DNA of 13,440 nucleotides from Frankiales bacterium. Its GTDB lineage: Bacteria; Actinomycetota; Actinomycetes; Mycobacteriales; SCTD01. Below the pieces are notes generated by a model. That model was given only the letters and a program-made list of their open reading frames with translations, had not been told where the DNA came from and ran no database searches. The DNA lies in the NCBI GenBank assembly GCA_025965495.1, contig JAOPWW010000299.1, positions 1 through 13,440 of the forward strand, in the 5' to 3' direction. This document shows positions 1 to 6,982 of this stretch, one piece after another; position 1 is the stretch's first letter, and every line of letters starts with the position of its first letter. A program made the position numbers and the translations under genes.

Positions 1-890
1 CACCCGACCGGCTGGAGGGCCGGGCCGGCGTCGAGGTCGTGCGGCCGGGGGAGAACCTCGGCTTCGCCGGCGGCTGCAACGCCGGTGCGGCCCTGGCCCG
101 GGGCGAGCTGCTGGCCCTGGTCAACGCGGACGCCCTGGTCGCTCCGGAGGCGCTGGCGCGGCTCGCGGAGGTGGCGCGCGAGCCGGAGGTCGGACTGGCG
201 AGCGGCAGCATCCGGCTCGCGGACGACCCGGAGCGGCTGAACTCCGCGGGCAACCCCCTGCACTTCAGCGGCCTGTCCTGGGCGGGCGCCTTCGGTGAGC
301 CGGCCGCCGACCACGCGGTGCGCACGGAGGTCCTCGGCGCGAGCGGTGCCGGCGTCGTGCTGCGCCGGCAGCTGTGGGAGGAGCTCGGCGGCTTCGCACC
401 CGAGTACTTCGCCTACCTGGAGGACACCGAGCTCAGCCTGCGGTGCTGGCAGCGGGGGCTCAGCGTCGTCTACGTGCCCGACGCCGTGGTCGTCCACCGC
501 TACGAGTTCTCCCGCAACGCCTTCAAGAACCACCTCCTCGAGCGCAACCGCCTGCTGCTGCTGGTGACGGCGTTCGAGCGGCGGACCCTGCTGGCCCTGC
601 TCCCGGCGCTGCTGCTCGTCGAGGCGTGCACCGTCCTGCTGTCCGTCCTGCAGGGCTGGCCTGCGGCGAAGGCCCGGGGCTGGACGTGGCTGGTCGCGAA
701 CCGTCGGTTCGTGCGCGAGCGCCGCCGGCTGCTGCAGGCCGAGCGGACCGTCCCCGACGCCGCCCTGCTGCCGCTGCTGGCCGAGCACCTGCAGATGGCG
801 AACGTGGCGCTGCCGCCCGGCTTCGGCCTGGTCGACGCCGCCCTCGCGGCCTGGTTCCGCCGGGCCCGGCGACGGCTCGGCGCCGCCTAG
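1..890 (+). CDS. Family 2 glycosyltransferase (rhamnosyltransferase-like), 5' end missing
   Basis: Transfers a sugar from a nucleotide-sugar donor onto a growing surface glycan at the cytoplasmic membrane; donor and acceptor are not determinable. The frame is open from base 3, and conserved GT-A sequence is already under way there (VVRPGENLGFAGGCNAG), so the true start lies upstream and the GTG at 39 is not a start. The usual metal-binding motif appears as LVNADA in the place where relatives have NPD or DxD. The acceptor-side base motif is EDTELSLRCW, preceded by GGFAPEYFAYL. A hydrophobic stretch (LLALLPALLLVEACTVLLSV) near the C-terminus suggests membrane association. These features resemble the WbbL/rhamnosyltransferase branch of GT2. 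It is the first visible gene of a polysaccharide export operon and ends 49 bases before the lipoprotein start. The GT2 call is secure; the sugar is inference. Confidence 0.9.
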   Translation, partial: PDRLEGRAGVEVVRPGENLGFAGGCNAGAALARGELLALVNADALVAPEALARLAEVAREPEVGLASGSIRLADDPERLNSAGNPLHFSGLSWAGAFGEPAADHAVRTEVLGASGAGVVLRRQLWEELGGFAPEYFAYLEDTELSLRCWQRGLSVVYVPDAVVVHRYEFSRNAFKNHLLERNRLLLLVTAFERRTLLALLPALLLVEACTVLLSVLQGWPAAKARGWTWLVANRRFVRERRRLLQAERTVPDAALLPLLAEHLQMANVALPPGFGLVDAALAAWFRRARRRLGAA

Positions 891-928
891 GATGGGGGAC
901 AAGCAGCCCGTCCCGGGCGCTCCCGGTC

Positions 929-933
929 GGAGG
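929..933 (+). promoter_or_regulatory. Shine-Dalgarno GGAGG that sets the lipoprotein start
   Basis: GGAGG lies 6 bases before the GTG at 940. This favours 940 over the in-frame ATG at 892, which sits 1 base after the previous stop and has no comparable ribosome site. The shorter start also gives a compact lipoprotein signal peptide. Confidence 0.65.
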
Positions 934-939
934 TCACGC

Positions 940-1404
940 GTGCAGGGCAGGCGGCTCGTGCCGGGCCCGGCCGCACTCCTGCTGCTGGCGCTGGCCGCGT
1001 GCGCGCAGCCGACCACGGGGGCCCTCACCCCGTTCCCCCGCTCGCAGCGCCCGCCGTTCCCGGTGGCGCAGGAGCGGCCCGACCAGGTCACCGGTGCCAG
1101 CGGGGAGGTCGGCTCGCTGGACCTCGTGGGCTACGGCGCCGTCACGACGGTGCAGGGCTGGACGCCGTCGCCCGACGCGCGGCTGGTCGTCGTCACCGAC
1201 CAGCCGGTCACGGTCCTCGACACCTACCGGGAGGTCCGCCCCGACGCCGCGGCCGCTCTGTCTGCCCCGGTGCCGGACCTCGGCTTCCACCTGCGGCTCC
1301 GCGCCCACGACGCCGTCCTGACCCGCCTGTGCGTGCTCACCGTCGAGCCCGACGGCAGCGAGCGGGTCGTCCACGGCTCCGACCCGCGGTGGTGCCGCTC
1401 GTGA
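940..1404 (+). CDS. Small putative lipoprotein of unknown function in polysaccharide export operon
   Basis: I do not recognise a family. From the GTG at 940 the product is 154 residues. It has a short basic start (MQGRRLVPG), a hydrophobic core (AALLLLALAA) and a candidate lipobox LAAC with the acylated Cys at residue 21, so it is probably exported and lipid-anchored on the outer face of the membrane. The mature part is short with mostly beta-like sequence (TTVQGW, RLVVVTDQPVTVLDTY) and two further cysteines close to the C-terminus (RLCVLTV and RWCRS), which could form a disulfide. The alternative ATG start at 892 would give 170 residues and an awkwardly long N-region. Its last codons overlap the next gene by GTGA, implying translational coupling with the DUF2142 protein and the ABC exporter. 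A role in glycan assembly is inferred from position only. Confidence 0.75.
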   Translation: MQGRRLVPGPAALLLLALAACAQPTTGALTPFPRSQRPPFPVAQERPDQVTGASGEVGSLDLVGYGAVTTVQGWTPSPDARLVVVTDQPVTVLDTYREVRPDAAAALSAPVPDLGFHLRLRAHDAVLTRLCVLTVEPDGSERVVHGSDPRWCRS

Positions 1405-2891
1405 CCGCCCTCGCCTCCGCGGTGCGCGTGGAGACCGTCTCGCGCCCGCCCCGTCGTCCCGGACCGCTCACCGGAGCCGTGCTCCTGGTGGCCCTGCTCG
1501 CGGCCTGCTGGGCCCTGGTGTCGCCGCTGGGCAACGTGCCGGACGAGCCCGCCCACGTCCTGTACGCCGCAGCGGTGGTCCGCGGCGACGTCGGCCACGG
1601 CCCGCTCGGCACGACGGTCGACGTGCCGTCCGGGGTGGTCCAGTCGAGCCAGGCGACCTGCCCCGCGTTCCGGGCGGGGATCCCGGCCGACTGCATCGCC
1701 GACCTGACCGGCGGCCGCCAGCGGGTCGCCGTCGAGACGAGCGCCGCCCGGTACCCGCCGCTGTTCTACGCCCTCGTCGGCTGGCCGACCTGGTTCGGCT
1801 TCGGCGAAACCACCTGGTACGTCATGCGACTGCTCTCGGTCGCGCTCGGCCTGGGCCTGCTGCTGGCGGCGAGCCGTGCCTGGGACCCGCAGCCGGCCGT
1901 GGTCGCGGCCGGCGTGCTGGTGGCCGCGAGCCCGATGGCCGTGTACCTGCTGGGCTCGGTCAACCCCAACGGCGCCGAGATCACCGCCGGCATCGCGACG
2001 ACCCTCGGATTCTGCGGGCTCTGGGACCGGCTGCGCCGGGGGGCGGTCCCGCTCCAGGCCGCCCTGGTCGGCGTCGTCGTCCCCGGCGGCTACCTCGCGC
2101 TCGCCCGGCCCGGGACCGCCCTGCTGCTCGTCGCCCTGTCGGGCGTCCTGCTCCTCGCGGGCCTGCCGCCGCTGCGCCCGCTGTGGCAGGAGCACCGCCG
2201 CGTCGCCGTCGCGGCGGGGGGTGGGCTCGGCGCCGCGCTCGTCGTCGGCGTCCTGACCGGACGCGCGCTGGCCCGCCCGCCGGACCCCTCCGTCGTGCTC
2301 GGCTCGTCCCTGCGCGGCGCCGTCGCCACGGTCCTCGAGCAGGCCGACGTCCGGCTGTTCGAGACGGTCGGCTTCTTCGGCTGGCGTGACCACGCTCCGC
2401 CGCTCGCCCTGCGCCTGGCCTGGCTCGGGATGGTCCTCGTGCTGGTCCTGCTGGCGCTCCTGGTCGGGAGCCGCCGGCAGCAGCTCGCGCTGGGGCTGCT
2501 CGCCCTCGGGGGCGTCGTGCTCGCGCCCTTCGCGCTGGTGCTCACGATCTTCACCGACGGCACCGGCTACCAGGGCCGCTACGCGATGGCGCTCACGCAG
2601 GCGCTCCCGGTGCTGGCCGCCTGGGTGGTCGCCGACCGGACCGTGCTGACCGGGGCGACGGCCCGGCGTGCGCTGTCCCTGGTCCCCGTCGCGACCGTGG
2701 TCCTCGGCCTGCTGATGCTGCTCGGGAGCCTGCTCCGCTACGCCGTGGGCCTGCCGCTCCCGCTCGACCCGCGGACCGTCCTGGAGAGCGTCGTCTGGCT
2801 GCCGCCGGCCTGGCCGCTGGCGCTGCTGCTGGTGGCGGCCGCGGTGGCGGGTCACGTGCTGCTCGCCCGGCGGCTGAGGGCTCCCGCGTGA
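1401..2891 (+). CDS. DUF2142-family multi-pass membrane protein
   Basis: A 496-residue polytopic membrane protein with about ten or more hydrophobic segments. The first is near residues 24-42, followed by a conserved extracytoplasmic motif NVPDEPAHVLYA (D48, E49, H52), then a long loop, RYPPLFYALVGWPTW, and MRLLSVALGLGLLLAA. PDEPxH plus a YPPLFY block and a GSVNPNGAEI segment is the pattern I associate with DUF2142, which often accompanies bacterial surface-polysaccharide genes. By analogy with GT-C-type enzymes it may be a lipid-linked-sugar glycosyltransferase, but that is inference. The start is the GTG that overlaps the preceding stop (GTGA). The frame is open further upstream, but that part lies inside the lipoprotein gene and lacks membrane-protein character. 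The large loop carries a Cys pair (C87, C98). The stop overlaps the ABC permease start by 4 bases. Confidence 0.85.
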   Translation: MTALASAVRVETVSRPPRRPGPLTGAVLLVALLAACWALVSPLGNVPDEPAHVLYAAAVVRGDVGHGPLGTTVDVPSGVVQSSQATCPAFRAGIPADCIADLTGGRQRVAVETSAARYPPLFYALVGWPTWFGFGETTWYVMRLLSVALGLGLLLAASRAWDPQPAVVAAGVLVAASPMAVYLLGSVNPNGAEITAGIATTLGFCGLWDRLRRGAVPLQAALVGVVVPGGYLALARPGTALLLVALSGVLLLAGLPPLRPLWQEHRRVAVAAGGGLGAALVVGVLTGRALARPPDPSVVLGSSLRGAVATVLEQADVRLFETVGFFGWRDHAPPLALRLAWLGMVLVLVLLALLVGSRRQQLALGLLALGGVVLAPFALVLTIFTDGTGYQGRYAMALTQALPVLAAWVVADRTVLTGATARRALSLVPVATVVLGLLMLLGSLLRYAVGLPLPLDPRTVLESVVWLPPAWPLALLLVAAAVAGHVLLARRLRAPA

Positions 2892-3724
2892 CCGCCCTCG
2901 GCGACCTCGTCGCCAGCCGCGAGCTGCTCGTCAACCTGACGCTGCGCGAGGTGCGCGGCAAGTACAAGCGCACCGCCCTCGGCCAGGGCTGGTCGCTGCT
3001 CAACCCGGTCGCGACCCTGGCGATCTTCTCCCTGGTCTTCGGGGTCCTGCTGCAGACGCACGTGCCCGCCGGCGACCCCAGCGGCCTCGACGTCTTCGCC
3101 CTGTTCCTCGCCTGCGGCCTGCTGCCCTGGACGTTCTTCTCCGGGGCGCTGTCCGCGGGCATGGGGGCGCTGGTCCTCAACGCCGGCCTGGTGAAGAAGG
3201 TCTACTTCCCGCGCGAGGTGCTCGTCACGAGCACGGTGCTGTCGTTCGTCGTCACGTTCCTCACCGAGCTCGGAGTCCTGACGGTGCTCCTGCTGGTCTT
3301 CGGCGGCCGGCCGCTGCTCTACCTGCCGCTGGTGCTCGTCGTCGTGGCCCTGCTGGCAGGGTTCGCGCTCGGGCTCGGCCTGGTGCTGTCGATCGCCAAC
3401 GTCTACTTCCGCGACACGAGCTACCTCGTCGCCCTGCTGCTGCAGTTCTGGTTCTACCTGACCCCGGTCGTCTACCCGGCGTCGCTCGTCGACGACGCCG
3501 TCGTCCGGCGCGGCGGCCTGCACGTCCTCGGCGTCCCGGCCCAGACGCTCTACCGGCTCAACCCCATGGAGCGCTTCATCGCCCTGTTCCGCGCCCTGCT
3601 GTACGACGGCCGCCTGCCGGGCGCCGGCGACTGGCTGGGGGCCGTCGTCGCGACCGGGGTCGTGCTGGCGCTCGGCGTCGTCGTGTTCCGCCGCTTCAGC
3701 CCGCGGCTGGCGGAGGAGCTGTGA
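2888..3724 (+). CDS. wzm: ABC-2 type polysaccharide export permease (Wzm/TagG-like)
   Basis: Membrane subunit of an ABC exporter that moves a completed lipid-linked glycan across the cytoplasmic membrane. At 278 residues it has the family's normal length. The N-terminal interface helix reads LTLREVRGKYKRTALGQGW followed by SLLNP, typical of O-antigen and teichoic-acid permeases. About six transmembrane segments follow, with family landmarks LVKKVYFPREVL, ANVYFRDTSYL and TPVVYP. Its GTG start overlaps the DUF2142 stop and its own stop overlaps the ATPase start, both as GTGA, so translation is probably coupled for stoichiometric production. The symbol reflects family resemblance. In a Gram-positive the substrate could be a teichoic-acid-like, galactan-like or other wall glycan; the sequence does not decide this. 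Confidence 0.93.
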   Translation: MTALGDLVASRELLVNLTLREVRGKYKRTALGQGWSLLNPVATLAIFSLVFGVLLQTHVPAGDPSGLDVFALFLACGLLPWTFFSGALSAGMGALVLNAGLVKKVYFPREVLVTSTVLSFVVTFLTELGVLTVLLLVFGGRPLLYLPLVLVVVALLAGFALGLGLVLSIANVYFRDTSYLVALLLQFWFYLTPVVYPASLVDDAVVRRGGLHVLGVPAQTLYRLNPMERFIALFRALLYDGRLPGAGDWLGAVVATGVVLALGVVVFRRFSPRLAEEL

Positions 3725-4914
3725 CCGCCGCGATCGAGGTCGACGACGTCTCCAAGCGCTTCCGCCTGTACGCCGACCGCAACCAGTCCCTCAAGGCGGC
3801 GCTGCTCAAGGGCGGCCGGGCCACCTACGAGGACTTCTGGGCGCTGCGCGACGTCGCCTTCGACGTTCCTGAGGGGTCGACGTTCGGGCTGATCGGGGAG
3901 AACGGCTCGGGCAAGTCGACGCTGCTCAAGTGCATGGCCCGGATCCTGCTGCCGGACAAGGGGGCGGTCCGGACGCGCGGGCGCCTGGCGGCGCTGCTCG
4001 AGCTGGGGAGCGGCTTCCACCCGGAGCTGTCCGGCCGCGAGAACGTCTTCCTCAACGGCTCGATCCTCGGGCTGTCGCGGGGCGAGCTCGACCGGCGGTT
4101 CGAGGAGATCGTCGACTTCAGCGGCGTCGAGCAGTTCATCGACCAGCCGGTGAAGAACTACTCCTCCGGCATGTACGTGCGGCTCGGCTTCGCGGTGGCG
4201 ATCCACGTCGACCCGGACGTGCTGCTGGTCGACGAGGTCCTTGCCGTGGGCGACGCCGCCTTCCAGCGCAAGTGCGAGGAGCGGTTCGCCGACCTGCGGG
4301 CCAGCGGCCGGACGGTGGTGCTGGTCAGCCACGCCATGGGCAGCATGCGCACCCTGTGCGACACCGTCGCCTGGCTCGAGCACGGCGAGCTGCAGCGGGT
4401 CGGCCCGAGCTCCAGCCTGGTCGACGACTACGTCGACGGCAGCCACGAGGACCGGGTCGTCGACCAGCAGGGCGGCACGCGCTGGGGGTCCGGCGAGGCC
4501 CAGGTCCTGCGCGTCGAGGTGCTGCGCGACGGCCAGCCCCGCACGAGCTTCAGCACCGGCGACAGCGTGGTCCTGCGCCTGCACTACGAGGCCCACCAGC
4601 GGATCGAGAACCCGGTGTTCGGCTGGTCGATCGAGACCGTCGAGGGCGTGTACGTGTGGGCCCACCACAGCCGCGACGGCGAGATGGTGCCCGACGCGAT
4701 CGAGGGCAGGGGGCACGTCGACCTCGTCGTCGACGCGCTGCCGCTGCAGCCCGGGGTGTTCGACCTGTCGGCGTCGGTCGTCGCCTACGACTGCGTGCAC
4801 GAGTACGACCACCGCAAGCGGCTGCTGCGGTTCGACGTCGGCTTCGGGACGCCCCGGGAGTCGGGCGGGCTGGTCGTGTTCGGCGGCCGGTGGCAGCCTC
4901 CGGTCAGCCGCTGA
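3721..4914 (+). CDS. wzt: Polysaccharide ABC exporter ATPase with C-terminal glycan-binding domain (Wzt-like)
   Basis: Powers export through the permease encoded just upstream. Of 397 residues, about 1-235 form the nucleotide-binding domain: Walker A GENGSGKST (59-67), signature region YSSGM (148-151), Walker B VLLVDE (167-172) and switch histidine in LVSHAM (H204). The insertion RTRGRLAALLELGSGFHPEL is typical of the polysaccharide-export branch. Residues from about 240 to the end form an extra beta-rich domain (for example GDSVVLRLHYEA, PVFGWSIETVEGVYVW, GVFDLSASVVAYD) matching the Wzt C-terminal domain. In characterised O-antigen exporters that domain recognises the modified non-reducing end of the glycan, so export here may depend on chain termination. 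The start is the GTG in the GTGA overlap. The 3' end overlaps the convergent glycosyltransferase by 11 bases. Confidence 0.94.
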   Translation: MTAAIEVDDVSKRFRLYADRNQSLKAALLKGGRATYEDFWALRDVAFDVPEGSTFGLIGENGSGKSTLLKCMARILLPDKGAVRTRGRLAALLELGSGFHPELSGRENVFLNGSILGLSRGELDRRFEEIVDFSGVEQFIDQPVKNYSSGMYVRLGFAVAIHVDPDVLLVDEVLAVGDAAFQRKCEERFADLRASGRTVVLVSHAMGSMRTLCDTVAWLEHGELQRVGPSSSLVDDYVDGSHEDRVVDQQGGTRWGSGEAQVLRVEVLRDGQPRTSFSTGDSVVLRLHYEAHQRIENPVFGWSIETVEGVYVWAHHSRDGEMVPDAIEGRGHVDLVVDALPLQPGVFDLSASVVAYDCVHEYDHRKRLLRFDVGFGTPRESGGLVVFGGRWQPPVSR

Positions 4915-6982
4915 CCCGGCCCTCCCACGGGTGCCCGACCCGCGGCGGGACGGCCAGGCGGAAGTCCTCGTGCGTGTCGCTCAGGTTCAGGTTGTAGGCC
5001 GGGTCGTCGCGCAGCCACGGGCCCCAGCGCTCGCGCATGACGGCGGACTCGCGGTTGAACCGGGCGATCTGGGCGGGCGACTCCTCGAGCCCGCGCGAGG
5101 CCGACTCGAGGTGGTAGAGCTCCGCGAACGGGGTGTACACGACCCGCCGCCCCGAGGACCGGACCCGCAGGCAGTAGTCGACGTCGTTGAACGCGACGGC
5201 GAGGTCGACCTCGTCGAGGCCGCCGAGCTCGAGGAACAGCTCGCGGTGCGTCAGCAGGCAGGCGCCCGTCACGGCGGACACCCCCTGTACCAGCACGGGC
5301 CGGCCGAAGTAGCCGGTGTCGAGCGGGTTCGCGTACTTGTGCGAGTGGCCGGCCACCCCGCCGATCCCGAGGACCACGCCGGCGTGCTGGACCCGCTCGT
5401 CGGCGTAGAGCAGCCGCGCGCCGACGACGCCGACGTCCGGCCGCACGACCTGCGACACCATCTCGGCCAGCCAGCCGGGCTCGCGGACCACGATGTCGTT
5501 GTTGAGCAGCAGCACCAGGGGCGTCGTCGCGGCGCGGACGGCCTCGTTGTTGAGCGCGGAGTAGTTGAACGGCCCGGGGGAGCGCAGCACGGTGACGCGG
5601 GCGTCCCGGCCGACCTCCTCGAGGTAGGCCAGCGTCGCGGGCTCGACGCTGTCGTTGTCGACGACCAGCACCTGCAGGGCCGGGTAGTCGGTGCGCTCGA
5701 GCAGGCCCCGCAGGCACTCGCGGAGCAGCTCGAGGCGATCGCGCGTCGGCACGACGACGGTGACGCCGGGCGCCGGGTCGGGCACCGGCCAGACGACGCG
5801 GTTCCAGCGGCGCACCCACGGCGAGGGCTCGACGACCCCGCCGTCGGCGGCGACGTGGTCCTGCACGAGGCGGGCCATCGCGTCGGTGGCGACGTCGAGC
5901 TGGGACTCCGAGTACGTGCCGGAGCCGGGGTGCTGGCGCCAGTGGTAGAGCACGTAGGGCAGGTGGCGGACCTCGCGGGCGCGGGTGGTCGCGCGCAGCA
6001 CCAGGTCGTGGTCCTGCGCGCCGTCGAGGTCGGTGCTGAGGCCGCCGAGCTCCTCCAGCAGGCTCCGCCGGACGACGGTCAGGTGGTTGAGGTAGTTCTG
6101 CGCCAGCAGCAGGTCGGGGTCGAAGGCCGGCTTGAAGTGCGGCTCCCAGCGCAGGCCGTCGGCGTCGAGCTTGTCCTCGTCGCTGTAGACGACGTCGGTC
6201 TCGGGGTGCCGCAGCACCTCCAGCGCGACGAGGTAGAGGGCGTGGGGGGCGAGGACGTCGTCGTGGTCGAGGAAGGCGACGAGGTCGCCGGTGGCGGCGG
6301 CGAGGGCGTCGTTGGTGGCGCGGGCGATGCCTCCGTTCTCGGTCCGCCGCACGACGACGACCCGGGCGTCGGTCTCGTACTCGGCCAGCACGGCGAGGGT
6401 CGCGGGGTCGCCCGAGGCGTCGTCGCAGACCACGAGCTGCCAGTGCGGGTACAGCTGCTGGGTCACGCTGTCCAGGGCCGCGCGCAGGGTCGCCGGGGTC
6501 GACCGGTAGGTGGGCACGACGACGCTGACCACGGGGTGCTCGTGCAGCTCCTCGACGTGCCGGCGGATCGCGGTCCGGTCCCGGTCGGACAGGGTGTCGT
6601 ACGCCTCGACCCACGAGCGGTAGTCCGCGGTGCCCTGGCCGCGGCCGAGCTCCTGCCGGACCCGCAGCAGCGTCCGTCGCAGGCCCTGCTCCTGCAGGTG
6701 GGCGGCTGCGGCGCGCAGGGCGCCCGGGCGGCGCAGCGACGTCCGCGTCTGCGGGGGACCCTGCAGCGCCGTCCGCAGCGGCGCGACGAGCCGGACCGGC
6801 GCCGACACCCGCCACGACGTCGACGCCCGCATCACCTGCACCTCGGCGCGGGCGCTCTGCGCCTCCTGCGCGCTGCGCGCGGCCTGCGTCCGCGCCCGGG
6901 CGAGCTCCTGCTCCAGCTCGACGACCCGACGCCGCTCCTCGGCGAGCTCCGCGCGCAGCGCGTCCACCGGGTCGGAGCTCAC
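4904..6982 (-). CDS. Large glycosyltransferase with two GT2 domains and N-terminal coiled coil
   Basis: A 692-residue protein with two apparently intact GT-A domains. Residues 4-50 are Glu/Arg/Ala-rich and predicted coiled coil, followed by a linker (ASTSWRVSAPVR) often seen in O-antigen-cluster transferases. Domain 1 (about 151-345) has VVSVVVPTYRS, CDDAS at 186-190, a DHDD metal motif at 239-242, YSDEDK at 266-271 and QDHD at 323-326. Domain 2 (about 406-625) has VTVVVPTRDR, VDNDS at 441-445, NND at 494-496 and FNDVDYCLR at 599-606. Both domains keep their acidic motifs, so the protein may add two residues or build an alternating chain, as known bifunctional polymerising transferases do. 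It starts at a GTG overlapping the upstream gene's stop (GTGA on the minus strand), so the two are co-translated. The substrate is unknown. Confidence 0.92.
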   Translation of the reverse strand: MSSDPVDALRAELAEERRRVVELEQELARARTQAARSAQEAQSARAEVQVMRASTSWRVSAPVRLVAPLRTALQGPPQTRTSLRRPGALRAAAAHLQEQGLRRTLLRVRQELGRGQGTADYRSWVEAYDTLSDRDRTAIRRHVEELHEHPVVSVVVPTYRSTPATLRAALDSVTQQLYPHWQLVVCDDASGDPATLAVLAEYETDARVVVVRRTENGGIARATNDALAAATGDLVAFLDHDDVLAPHALYLVALEVLRHPETDVVYSDEDKLDADGLRWEPHFKPAFDPDLLLAQNYLNHLTVVRRSLLEELGGLSTDLDGAQDHDLVLRATTRAREVRHLPYVLYHWRQHPGSGTYSESQLDVATDAMARLVQDHVAADGGVVEPSPWVRRWNRVVWPVPDPAPGVTVVVPTRDRLELLRECLRGLLERTDYPALQVLVVDNDSVEPATLAYLEEVGRDARVTVLRSPGPFNYSALNNEAVRAATTPLVLLLNNDIVVREPGWLAEMVSQVVRPDVGVVGARLLYADERVQHAGVVLGIGGVAGHSHKYANPLDTGYFGRPVLVQGVSAVTGACLLTHRELFLELGGLDEVDLAVAFNDVDYCLRVRSSGRRVVYTPFAELYHLESASRGLEESPAQIARFNRESAVMRERWGPWLRDDPAYNLNLSDTHEDFRLAVPPRVGHPWEGRVSG

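Noticed and set aside
888..893. TAGGAT as a possible internal -10 box before the lipoprotein gene.
   Set aside because: It overlaps the stop codon of the glycosyltransferase, no -35 is visible, and co-transcription from upstream is the simpler explanation.
999..1400. Upstream extension of the DUF2142 frame.
   Set aside because: It lies inside the lipoprotein gene, lacks membrane segments and is Arg/Pro-rich as expected of a shadow frame. The GTG at 1401 in the GTGA overlap is the better start.
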